Source: Takakia lepidozioides (lineage: Eukaryota; Streptophyta; Takakiopsida; Takakiales; Takakiaceae). From it: a stretch of DNA of 64,000 nt. The translations under genes were made by a program, and so were the position numbers. The notes below the pieces were generated by a model. It saw nothing but the letters and a program-made list of their open reading frames with translations, had not been told where the DNA came from and did no database searches. The stretch spans positions 25,236,001 through 25,300,000 of the forward strand of contig CM060731.1 of the NCBI GenBank assembly GCA_030704615.1. Reading direction: 5' to 3'. The stretch's first letter is position 1, and every line of letters starts with the position of its first letter. Shown here one piece after another: positions 12,618 to 23,707 of the stretch.

Positions 12618-13659
12618 TTGCAGCGCCAGCGTACAAACCTACACAAACAATGCCTAGCATAAATCCACAGCAACGACACTTTTTTGAACCCTGAAATTGC
12701 ATGCATGGGCATTCAACCCCCTAAAACCTCTAACAATGGAGTGCATGAGCCTAAACCCTAAACCCTAAACACCAAAACAAAATGAAATGACTTCAGATAA
12801 TATGAAATATCTCCGTATGGAGAGTGTTCATGGCCGCATATGTGCACATCCCTGCAGCTCACAACTAAACTATGGAAACAACACTTTATCCGGGTCTGCT
12901 CTTTCAAATACCAAGCAAATGAAACATGCAATAAGTTGCCCTCACCTACAATTTTTGTAACACACAAAAGTAACAAGCGTCTTATCCTAAACTCCATATG
13001 AAACAAAGTGTTCACCTCAGCTTCATGTCAATGTTTGCATGAAGTGCCCATAAGTACCAGACAGCCCCACTTTTGCAGTTTCCTAAGTACCGTAGTGAGA
13101 AAACGATACAGGAACGCGGGTAGTGTGCATTAAGGCTAGCACACACGTACTTCTCTAGTTCACTCATTTTCCACTGCTATTGCCCTGATTGATCTGTTCC
13201 CTCATTTTCAGTATCTGTACTTCTGGAATGTCCCACATTTCTGAACCTATGCATACAGTATATGTGAAAGTACCCACAAAGAAGGGAACCTGCGAAGATG
13301 ATTGGGTTTCGGATGCTCGATGCAGAACTCACTCACTTGCAAGGTAAATCATGGGAGAAGAGCACAATGACAATCCGGATAACACAGAAGAGCAAGATTG
13401 AGGTTGTGGAGCGATAATAAGGACCTGCACGCAATTCAGATTTGGAGCGGAAGCGGTGCAACCATTGAAGACGGCCACAACATCCTGCTTCGTATGCCGA
13501 TTCTCCATTCCTATCCACAAACTCGACCTGCATGACGGGACGCGGTACGCCAACACCATCAAGCGCAACGATAGCGACATTTCGTGATGCCTGCCAACAA
13601 TGCAACGTCCTGTCTCATCTGGTACGTCTATTCCACCTACCCTCATCATTTTACATGCA

Positions 13660-13925
13660 ATGCCATACCATGTATGCAATGGACGCAAGCATGTGGCATG
13701 GGGAGGATGAAGGCATGCAGGGGGGATGGGGGACGATGCCATGCATGAGGTGAGGATGGGAGGCGGGATGGGGATGGATGAGAGGACATGTGTCATGTCC
13801 TGGTAGAGGGTACATGAGGCGCGGGAGGGGCTGCCGCACGGTATGCGGGCGATGGACGCGGGTGTGGGCGGGGGGTCCACGCTGGCTGAACCGGCCCCCT
13901 CGCATTGAACTCCAGGGCCATCTAT
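13660..13925 (-). repeat. Right terminal inverted repeat of element 1
   Basis: Reverse complement of 1301-1573, G-rich on the plus strand. The inner border is where the two copies diverge, just inside the GCATACATGGTAT block. The outer end is CCATCTA at 13919-13925. Confidence 0.85.
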
Positions 13926-14540
13926 TATTTGGCATCAGAAATATGGAGGGAATCCTAGTTCATGTGTGGTTATGTAACTCAATGCAAGGAATCAAAGTGC
14001 ATATGGGCAAATTGCCACCTCAAATCTTGCATGAGAAATTTGACTTTTCCGTTTATTGTCAATGTAGGATGCAGATAGAATCAGAATAGATGTCGGAGTT
14101 GGCAATACTGGTTGGAACTTACACTCCACCGATATCTAACATTACATTTCTTTGTGATTCGTGTCTCTACTTGGAAAATAAAAAAATGGGATCGATTTAG
14201 AAAATGGTACCTTATACTATTATTGGGAGAACAATGTATAAATTGGAATTTTGGAATAAATGCAATTTGTTTATTTATTTATTTTTAATTTGGGCAAAGA
14301 CAAGACAAGACGGATTGTTACTCTGATCGTAACACTAGTTCCTACAATTATTGGAAGGTTGCAATCATGCGGACATCTGTGGCTGCCGGACGGAAAATAT
14401 TATTGGTTGGTTAGTGGTGGCGTACTCTCTTTCAAGATGCACTTGAAATGTTTGTGAGATTGTGGGAAAACTTGTTGTTTCCAGTTCAATGCCATGGGTT
14501 CCAATTTTAGTTTAGCATGCTCATTTTGAAAAATAAACCA
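13926..14540. other. Intergenic, nothing recognised
   Basis: Moderately AT-rich sequence with no supported coding frame and no repeat that I could match elsewhere in the window. Confidence 0.45.
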
Positions 14541-14769
14541 ACAGTCAGTAGCTCAGTTGGTTAAGTGCACTGAGTGCTACCCAGACGATTCTGGGATCAA
14601 ATCTTGCTACTGACGGGTGTGGTATGGTTCTTGGGTGGTGCCCCATTCCTACGCCTCATGGAGGGTTACTGTGAAAGAGGTTATTTTCTCCTCTCACTAC
14701 CAAGGGGCCTGATTTGTGAGCGCCTGTCGCTCCCAGGTGTTTCCCTTTTCAAAAAATAAATAAATAATG
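14541..14769 (+). repeat. tRNA-derived SINE, family A
   Basis: A tRNA-like head has the A box TAGCTCAGTTGG (14549-14560) and the B box GGGATCAAATCTT (14593-14605). A unique body ends GGGGCCTGATTTGTGAGCGC...CCCAGGTGTTTCCCTTTTC and then an A-rich AAAAAATAAATAAATAA tail. A second copy with the same head, body and tail order lies on the minus strand at 59102-59340. This is the structure of a Pol III-transcribed short retroelement. Confidence 0.8.
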
Positions 14770-15371
14770 AATTGATTTTGTAGGGCCAATCATATTGCAC
14801 TAGCTTTCCATATTGGACGGTTTCTGGATTGTATTTGGGTAGCTATGGAATATGTAATGAAGTGGATGGAGGCTCTGGATTGTACGCGAATCAATACGAC
14901 GTCAATGAGTTACATTTTGAAATATTGACCAAGACGATGATGGGTGTAGGGTCTAATTAGGAAACAAAATCATTTGGAACACTATGGGCCTATAAATTAC
15001 AATGGTGCATTTCCAATTTGGTTTATGGTCAGGAACAGTCTTACTTATTGAACGAGAGTTACTATACTCACAAAAGAGACATTGAAGAGTCAGCCGCCAT
15101 GGCCCTACGCACAAAATAGACCTACGTCACAAAATAGAGACATGCTTGGACAAAGGGAAAGAGACCCCATATGGGACTCAACCTTATTTTTAAGCTGCTC
15201 TTACCAGGGTGGCAGGGTATGGTGGGGTTCATAGCCCTAGTCATACTCGAACAGACAGATTATTAAACGTAATAGCTATGTAAGTGGTACCTGCGGGGGC
15301 GGGTCTTTGACCCTTAGGTTGATGACCGGGTTGATACTCGAGAAAAATACGATACATTGGACATTGCCAAC

Positions 15372-15455
15372 AACTTCATTTTTGATATATTCCTCATCCA
15401 ACTCGAAATTCTTCAGATAAAGTCGTGCCAACAGAATGCCTTTGTAATAGGTTGT
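15372..15455 (-). pseudogene. Duplicated exon of ribosomal protein L5
   Basis: The minus strand encodes TYYKGILLARLYLKNFELDE and then EYIKNEV. This matches exon 5 of the RPL5 gene at 60691-60770 ([20 protein letters not shown], then EYIGNEV). The sequence after the last Val codon begins GTTGG, mirroring the intron donor GTTAG of the real gene. The copy therefore arose from genomic DNA and not by reverse transcription. I did not recognise other RPL5 exons around it. Confidence 0.8.
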
Positions 15456-15614
15456 GAACGATACACAACCCACAGCAACATAGCAATATCAATGTTAAAC
15501 ACACAGGAATGTCCCCGCACTGAATAGCACAATCCACAATCCATAACTAGTTTAGAAGCACGCCACCAATGCCATCACTTTCCATAAGCTAATTGTAAGC
15601 AAAGAGGTCAGCTA

Positions 15615-15800
15615 CAGTGTTGGACTGGTATCACGAAAATATGATACCAGACTGGTCCTGTTATCCCAAGGGCCCACATTTCCCAGTATTGGTATGATCC
15701 TGGTATTATTTGGGGGTAAAGGGGCCGGGTAGGGATAAGAGGGGTATCAATAGCGTAAAATTGTGGATGTATACCAGTAGGGTATCAATATTTGTTTTTT
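15615..15800 (+). repeat. Partial copy of the small TIR element
   Basis: CAGTGTTGGACTGGTATC at 15615-15632 matches the TIR of the element at 43111-58205 (CCAGTGTTGGACCAGTATC). It is followed by GGTATC/GATACC-rich sequence of the same style. I did not find the opposite inverted end nearby, so this copy is probably truncated. Confidence 0.5.
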
Positions 15801-18480
15801 CCATCTCATATGGGGGGATATGAATATTAGTATATTCAAGAAAATATTCAATAACCTGAGAACCTCACTGGCTAGTTGCCTGCTCATGCTGTGCTCACAT
15901 GATACCAACCCCCTCCCAGCAAGCCCCTGGAATCCTAGGGGGTAACAAACCCACACAAGACCCCAAATTATTAAAAAAAATCAAGAATGCCTTACAAGCT
16001 CAGGAGTGCTTTCAGAGAAGCTATTCAGAAAAAACCTATGAGATATATATCAAAGACATGTTCTAGCACAAACACTTGCGTCTCCTAAAGTCCCAAGGGG
16101 CACATTTGTATGATTATATTTCTCCATGCACACAAGTAGGATAACTTTGGAAGATACAAATTGTATAATTAACCAGTAGTTAGGTGTATTGTACTTGTTC
16201 TTGTCTTGGGTTTGCCGGATGTTGGTAGTTGGTGAGCATCAGCCCTTTTTTCCTTTATGCCTAGGCGTGGATGTGGCGAATTGTTTTTGGGATTAAGTGC
16301 AAAGCTGACAGTACAATGTCCACTTGGATCCTACCTGGCTGGTCTGCAATATAGTGTGCAATATGGCGATTTCTTCACCTAGGGACATAGGGACATGGGA
16401 CATCCGTGCATGGGCCCGCTGCCTGGCTCACACGTGAGCCTTAAACTCCCAATTATTCAATAATGAGAAGCTTAATTTATAGAGAAAAACATTTGTTTTT
16501 GTATTTGGTTTGGGTTGGAGTTTGGCTCGGGATTAGGTTTGGCGTCATGTATTTTTCCAGCGAACCACCTGTCGCTGCAGGGTCTGAGGGTGGGGGAGTT
16601 GGAGGAGTTGGCTGGCGGCAGTTAGCAAAAGAGAGTTAGCAGGAGAGAGGCATAGCCAAGAGAGAGGGCCTACCACAACTATGCAACGTAAGGGACTGCT
16701 ATCCAACGGTGCTACAATGAAGATGATGGTGTAAAGGGTCTCCAACAACTATATATTTATTCATTTCTGTATACATGGATGTTATGTGACGTAGGTTATA
16801 AGTAGGTGTTCATTCGAGGTGATTTTTCTGCTTCAAATTACTTCCACGATGCACTTTGGTCTGCTCGATTTCGACGTTCCATGGCTATGGATTGATATAA
16901 AGAAACTCCTGGCCGGCGTTTGTAATTCACCTGGAACCGTTTCAAGGATGCCTTGACGAAGGTCTGAACATCCACACCAACAAAATCCCTATAAAACTTG
17001 CTTGCAAATATATTCCTACAACACTGATGCTGCTCTCACTTCAACCAGAACTGAAGTTCTTCAACATCCAGGAAATCTGTATGTGTGTGCAGGGGCTTTC
17101 CAGCACATCTCCCATGCTTCGGCCACCCATCAGATCAAAACCAGGGGTACAATGAGACGTGCAGCTCACCATCGCTACCGTGACACTCCCTCATCCGCTC
17201 CGATAAAAGAACAAGTTTTGGAAGCTGATTAGGGCCTTTAGATAGGGCTTAAGATGCCTCCGTCACCAGGAGGAATGAAGTCAATGTGTCTGGTGCAGCA
17301 CTTACAGCTGGCGAACTGTGGTCTTTTTCAGTATAAAGTCCGTTGCTTATATTATTGCTGCTCCACAGGCACCTCTTTTCTTTGCATCTTGCAATGACGC
17401 TGTCAGCGGGTGCACATGGTGGCACGATGGACCTCACACGCCTAGTGACATTATACATGGAGACAATTCTGGATCACCTCGCTCTTGCGTAATCAGTTGT
17501 TGTGCAGCAAGTGGGAATCCTTCTTCGCCTCCCCTTACTTTATTGCGCGAGTATAAGGAGGAGGAAGGAGGACCCCCCCAAATGTATGAGAGAGAGTCCT
17601 ACATCCTATTTACATTACACAAACACCAGAATACGAAGCAAAGGTGTTTTGCTGAATATGATTTTGCTAAAGCAAGCTGGGTGAGAGGTCGTTCCTTTGG
17701 CGTTATGTAGGAAAGGACAGCAATTTGTGTGTCATGAGGAGAACCACCCCCAAAAGACTGGCCGACAATGTACCAAACTCGCAACTACAGTTGCAGCGAT
17801 GGGTGGTTGGAGGATATAAGAGCCTCAATTATACAAACGGTGATGAATGCGGATCTATGACCGCTTGCCACAAAGGTACTTGCAGTTTAGTTGGCATGTA
17901 CACCCACTCACCTTGAAATAACAGTGGGTGAGGTGGGTTCCATCTACACACTCACCTATTAGTATCTGGCTGTTGACCAAGCGGTTTAAAATAGTGGATG
18001 GAGAATTCCTAAGTAAGAGTGTAGATGGAGAAACACTCTTACATATCTTTGGTGTCTGGGTTATCCCTTACATCGGTAATTCCTTCACACTCTGTTTATG
18101 CTGAGTCACATGGGCCAGACTGACCTAACATACACCTACTAAGGGTGCCTTTCTCCCATCTACACTCATTTTGAGCTCAATGCTTAAAATTCAGGATAAC
18201 AGCTAAGGAAATACTGGGCGAAGGGTTTCCAGTAATGTTGTGTCCAGTATTTATGTATGAGTTCTTGGAACCCTCCTCACCTACTTTGAATACACTTACT
18301 ATACAGGATGGAATCAGGGTGAGTAGGCATAGATGAAAAGAGAACAAGATAGATTCCATGGATCCACTCTGCGCCCAATGATCTTGAGCTGTGGAAGACA
18401 AGTTCCATCACTAAAAGTTCAGAGCGCCCTTCGCTAGAGACTGTTGGCAGGGCGGTAAAGTGGAAATCACACCCCCGGGA
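15801..18480. other. Intergenic region upstream of KCR, nothing recognised
   Basis: Several open frames of 60-130 codons exist on both strands, but none shows a conserved motif, and their composition is not that of the confirmed exons nearby. Distal regulatory sequence cannot be recognised by eye here. Confidence 0.4.
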
Positions 18481-18504
18481 TATTGAAGGAAGTCAGAAAC
18501 GAAG

Positions 18505-18513
18505 TATAAAAAG
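18505..18513 (+). promoter_or_regulatory. Candidate TATA box of KCR
   Basis: TATAAAAAG lies about 265 bp upstream of the proposed start codon at 18773, leaving room for a 5' leader that contains GA-rich repeats. Only the motif and its position support it. Confidence 0.4.
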
Positions 18514-18772
18514 AGTGGTGGTCATTAAGAGGGTGGGTGGCCGCGCGGTCTCTCTTTTTAGTTCCTATATGCAGTCGACCACTGGACTTCCCGTGTCGTC
18601 ACTTGAAACTTGCTGTTCCGGCTTGTTGATTCAGGGGAGCTGGGCACGGCTGTGGCCTGCATGTCGGTTTGACTCCTTAGAAAGGAAAACTGTCTCCATT
18701 GTAGTGGCAGGTTTGCCTATCTAGTAGTTCTGTCAGTGTGTGTGTCTGAGAGAGAGAGGTAGAGCGAGGGAG

Positions 18773-21700
18773 ATGGGGGGGATGGGGGTGGCAGGGGTGA
18801 GGCATGCGATTGAGGAGGCTGGAGTGCCGCATGTAGTGCTATTGGTGCTTGCAGCTATTGGATTTTTGGATTTGTTTCATTTGACGGTGTTGCTGCTCCG
18901 ATGGACTTGGGTCACTTTTCTGAGATCCAGGAAGCGTCTATCCAGGTAATCAATACATCCAGGACTCATCAAAAGTGGAGCTTTGATTGTTTTGTCTTCG
19001 CGAATGAGAGAAACAGGAAAAATCTGAAGATGAAGTTTGCTTATGATATCAGCTTATTTTCTTTGCATGGATAATAGCTGGAGTTCTATTCTTTGGAGGA
19101 ACCTATTGCATCGTGTGGTATGTCAGCATATTGAGCTTGTCTTGGCAAATGGAGTGCCTCTGCCACTAACTGACCTCTCTTAGAACGAAAACGGGTCTGG
19201 TGCTGATACTGCATTGCCTTTATGTACGATAGAAATAGAGAGAGAAGGTACTCTATTGACCTGTGCATGTCATAGTCCCTGCTAGGCTCTGAAGCTAGGC
19301 TTGTGGTAAAACTCCACCAGGTAGCTGCTCGTTTCACAATGTTTATGTGCCTTGCGGAGCACACTTATGGCATTGCAGTTACAGGGGTAATTGTGTAAAT
19401 GCTATCACTGACAACTCACTGGAAATGGCGAGACTGAGTGCAGGTATGGATCTTGGGCAGTTGTGACTGGTGCAACTGATGGGATTGGCCAGGCAATCAC
19501 AGTGCAATTGGCCTTGGAGAAAATCAATGTGGTCATTGTGGGACGCTCAGAGTCCAAGCTGCAAGAGTTTGCAAAGGAGCTGGAGGCCAAATACAGCATT
19601 AAGGTCTGTCCTTAGCTCAGGACTTTCTCTCTACCTAGCCCACAGAAGCTCTATGGCAAATAATGTGAGACTTTGTTAGTAACGTTGGAGTGCTTGCCTG
19701 ATGGATCAATGTTCCATCAGTTCTGCTGTGTACTCTCTTTGCATTGCCGCCAGAAGTGCACCAGTACTGAAACATTTAGAGGGCTACTTAGCAGTCTTCT
19801 ATCAACACATCTTGACATGCCTGTATGGCTTATGCGGCAGAGAGTAGACCCGGCATGCCATTCATCAGTGCAGGATCAATGGCAAGCTCTCAAGCCTAAA
19901 TTGAACAGATTGCAGCATAATTATACCACTATGGACCTCCCCGGTTAAGGGAAATCCACCGTGAAGAGTGTTGAGGAGTTGGAGGTTTGGCCTATCTTCA
20001 AGCTACAATCACAGTTAGAGCGTCTTTTGTATTGAAGAGGTATTTTCATTTCTTCAGTAGCTGAAATACGGATGGTGCAGGTGCGATCTGTAGTGGTGGA
20101 TTTCACAGATGCAGATTTGAATGCTGGAATATTGCGCATTGAGCAGACAACAACAGACCTGGAAGTGGGCATTTTGGTCAACAATGTGGGGATGTCATAC
20201 CCATTTGCCCGCTTTTTCCATGAGGTTGATGCAGAGCTGACCAGGAATCTATTGCGGGTAAATGTGGAAGTTACCACACGCATGATACAGCTGCTGCTCC
20301 CATCCATGTTGAAGCGAAGACGGGGGGCTATCATCAATGTGGGCTCAGGGGCGGCATCAGTGTTACCCTCCGACCCTCTGTACTCTCTCTATGCTGCCAC
20401 TAAAGCGTACATTCTCAACCTACTTCTCCCACCTCCCAGCCAATTCTATTCAGTCTTTTTTTGTTAGCAATCTTGTGGAGTGGCAGTCTCCAGCCTCAGA
20501 TCTTGTGCAGTGGCCCTTATGGAGCAACGTGTTTTGGCCTTTTGTCTTAGAGCCAGAATTAATATACAAACGGTACCCCAGTTGATCTAGAATAAAATGT
20601 GACCTGTGTCTGTAGCTGTGCTTAATGTAGTCTTTAGTTCTCTCCAGGAGAAACTGCAAGATAGTTTGTCGCCAGGCTGTGGCACGTTCTAGTGAGATGT
20701 TCTCCTTTCTCTGCTACTTCTCCCACCTCCCACCCTTAGCTAGCAGCTTACTTGGGGTTGCCGCATAAGTGCACCCGCACCTAAAAGTGCTACATTGCCT
20801 ATGGACAGCCTCAACTGGATATCATTATGAGCAACCCATGTCCAGAAGGTCCAGCTCCACTAAAAGCATGTGCAATTTCTAGAGTAGGGGCATTTCTTTA
20901 CATGACCTGTTACAAAGTGTATGAGCTCTTGTAGGTGCTGTGCATAGTTCCTTGGTTTGCTCCCCAGACATGAAGTCCGGCCAGCCCATGATGCATTTTC
21001 ATTGTTGGTGTCTGTTTGCTCTATGGTCTTTATGTAACTATTGGGAGCAGGGTGTTTGAACAAACTGTTGGCTGAGGTCTGAGATATGCTCAACCTTGGC
21101 AGGTTTCTGAGCAGCTGTCCTCGTGGCATTGAACAATTTGGGCGGTATGGATGACAGATATGTGGATCAGCTTTCACGTTCACTATATGTGGAGTACAAG
21201 CATAGTGGCATTGACGTGCAGTGCCAGGTATTCCTCTCACATCTCTCTTCATTTTGGGTTCTGAATGCATTGAATATCTTAGGTGGGCTTTTTCTAACAG
21301 CGGCTTACAGTTGTGACTCGGTCATTTGTCAATTTTCACTTGACTTTTGGAAGCTTCCAGGTGCAAAAGCACAGTATGTACTCACTAAAGGATGCAGTCT
21401 TTGTGCTGGTGAAAGGAATACGCAGTTTGGCAGCCTCATGAATATCGATTCTATAGAAACTTGCTGGTTTAAAAACATTTTATTGAACCAAAAATCTCCC
21501 AATTCAGAATCATCCTTAATCTATGGTGGATTGGTGGTTGCTAGTCCCTAATTTGAATGTGACCAAGGAACCAAATTTGAGGACATTTCCCTTAGTAGTA
21601 AGGATCTAGCAAATTTGAACAACTGTAACTGAGCTGCGGGGTGTGCTTCTGCATCACAGGTTCCCTTGTATGTGGCCACCAAAATGGCAAAGATCCGTAA

Positions 21701-21917
21701 GGCTTCCCTTGCAGTTCCATCAGCCAACACATATGCGAGGTCTGCGGTGCAGTGGATTGGATATGAACCACGCTGCACACCCTACTGGGTGCATTCGGTG
21801 ATATGGTGGCTGATTTCGAAGGCGCCAGAGCCCATTGTTGACACAATTCGTCTCCGCAGCTCCCTGGATGTGCGCAGGCGTGGCCAAGCCAAGGATTCTC
21901 GCAGCAAGAAAGAGTAA
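18773..21917 (+). CDS. KCR1: Very-long-chain 3-oxoacyl-CoA reductase (KCR1 type), 5 exons
   Basis: This enzyme uses NADPH to reduce 3-oxoacyl-CoA to 3-hydroxyacyl-CoA in the ER fatty-acid elongase, which supplies waxes, sphingolipids and storage lipids. Coding exons are 18773-18945, 19444-19603, 20081-20406, 21158-21227 and 21660-21917. All junctions are GT-AG and the phases agree, giving 328 residues (the family is about 320). A hydrophobic N-terminal anchor (about residues 20-45) precedes the short-chain dehydrogenase fold. The cofactor motif TGATDGIG is at 66-73, NNVG at 145-148, the likely catalytic Ser at 200 (GSG), and YAATK at 215-219. The conserved stretch QVPLYVATKMA and the Lys-rich end KDSRSKKE, a plausible ER-retrieval tail, fit plant KCR1. 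The ATG at 18773 was chosen. A second in-frame ATG lies at 18782. No defects seen. Confidence 0.93.
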
Positions 21918-23700
21918 TCTGAACATCAAGTTCATGATTGTCAAAAGAAGTGAGACAATCCAGAAATAGAGCTTCGCTCGATTGTCACCCCAAGAAATTT
22001 AAAAGAATCTAGATATTTAGTCCCAAACGTCGTGATCACCAGAGAGTCTGCCACCATACTCGTCCTTTTGATGCATTGTGTAGCGCTAAGCAATGACACT
22101 CCCAACATTATGGCTGAATCTTGCTACGATTGTACATAATTATCCCATTGTTGGAGATGAGTGCATCACATAATCAAAAGGTCGGTAGCGAAGCTTGCGA
22201 ATGATTATCTTGAACTCTACAGTGAAATGTGAGACATTCGGTTTTTTCTCTATTTTGTTGCTCGTGTGTATGCGCCACACATCGGTGGTCGTTCATGTCC
22301 GAACGATTGCGTATCTTCTTTATATGAGCATCACGTCAATCATCAATTGCAAGTCTAAGCGGGAGATGATCAGAGTAAGGAGAATGAAGATGTTGTCTGC
22401 CATGCCATTACCCCTCATGCGGAGAAGCAGGGAGTTGTCGAGACTAGTGAGAGGGAAAGCTTTCTGTCTATGAAAGTAGGCGGGTATCGTTCCGGGCGCT
22501 TCGGGTCGGGTGGACGGTCGTGGCTCGGCCCGTGGAAACTGCGGGCTATCTCGGATTGAGTAAGGAGTCTTGTGTTAACGAACTGTTTGCCGTTGCTGCC
22601 CGCTCTCTGGCTACTCCGTGACCCAGGAGCCTCTCAACAGCGAGTCATCGCGCGCTATGGACGTATGGTTGCCGATCCACCTTCTTTCTTGTAGAGACGA
22701 TGATGAAATCTTGTTTCTCATTGCTCGTACTGTGATGATGGCAAGATTTATTGGATTTTTTTGCGTTCTTGCGTTATTTTCAGGCTAGTTCAGTTTTTCC
22801 CCTAACACTCACTCTTCTGCCTACATATGGTCTTTTGATGCGTATTGTATTGTTACTGATCCAGGATTGACTCTGTGCTTCTTAGATGTCAGCGACTATT
22901 TCGGAGCTCTTGTTTGTACTACCTCGGAGTCGTTAATCTTGAGCCCTTTGTGCAAGACTTTGCATTGTTTTCAAGTCCACAGGCGATTATCGGAGATCTT
23001 CCTTGATTATATTTGAGCAGTTAGCTCCTGCAGGCCGGGCCCTGTTCTCTACAGTGTTGTGTTTCAGGAGTTTAATTAATGTGCCGTGATTCCCGTAGTC
23101 GGCTTGCGCATAATTTCCTTGATAGGAAGCAGCAGGTACGGGTCTTAATCCCCGTGTCTCTTTTCTACATTGCACATAGGTACTTTCTCCATCAAAACAG
23201 AGGGGTCAATTTAATTGTATGTGAGTTCTTCGAGAATAAGTCTAGGGCCTCTGTGTACTGCAAATCAGGCTGACAAGCTTATAATTCATAACTGGAAACG
23301 TTCATTCCACTGAGATGGAAACTGTATGGTGCGGCTGTAGCCCCCCGTAGCCGCGTCAGTCTCTGCAAAAGTCCATACTAACCCTGTTCGAAGTATGTCA
23401 AGTTTCGTTAGAGCTCGAATCTGATTCCTAATCTTTAGCCATCAATTTCATACAACTCAGAAGGTTTTGAGAAAAGTCAATTTAAGATTGTGATATTTTT
23501 GTGAGATCGTGTATATACGGTATGTCAGCAACGCATTCTATACTGGGAACAATGGCAGAGCTGGTAATTGAAACATGGGAAAGGGTGAAATTCGCTGTTT
23601 GCATTCATATATGGTCATTCTTACCCATTCTTGTCCGAGGAGTTTGGGGATTGAGCATGCTTGACAGCAGCTGTTCAACCAGGTCATATACTCTGTGAAG
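21918..23700. other. KCR 3' flank and LysM-gene upstream region
   Basis: No conserved coding frame recognised. It includes the KCR 3' untranslated region and the presumed promoter of the next gene. A TATATA motif near 23512 is a weak TATA candidate about 195 bp before the proposed ATG at 23708. Confidence 0.4.
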
Positions 23701-23707
23701 TTCGTCA

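Larger units (their letters stand above)
1301..13925 (+). mobile_element. Old Mutator-like element (element 1), about 12.6 kb with TIRs
   Basis: The left end (1301-1573) and right end (13660-13925) are near-perfect inverted copies, including an outer TAGATGG(G)GCCYTGGAGTTCA block and inner C-rich sequence. Between them lie a broken MULE transposase (+, 1890-4720), minisatellites, a PPR relic and a decayed zinc-finger gene (-). The layout matches the younger element at 43321-57615: transposase at the left, zinc-finger gene at the right on the opposite strand. I found no clear 9-bp target duplication at the outer ends, so the exact borders are uncertain. Stops and frameshifts in the transposase show that it is inactive. 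Confidence 0.75.

Noticed and set aside
12745-12772. AAACCCTAAACCCT telomere-like repeat
   Set aside because: Only about two units, which is too short for an interstitial telomere tract.
17318-17710. 130-codon open frame upstream of KCR
   Set aside because: No conserved motif, unusual composition, and open frames of similar length on the other strand.
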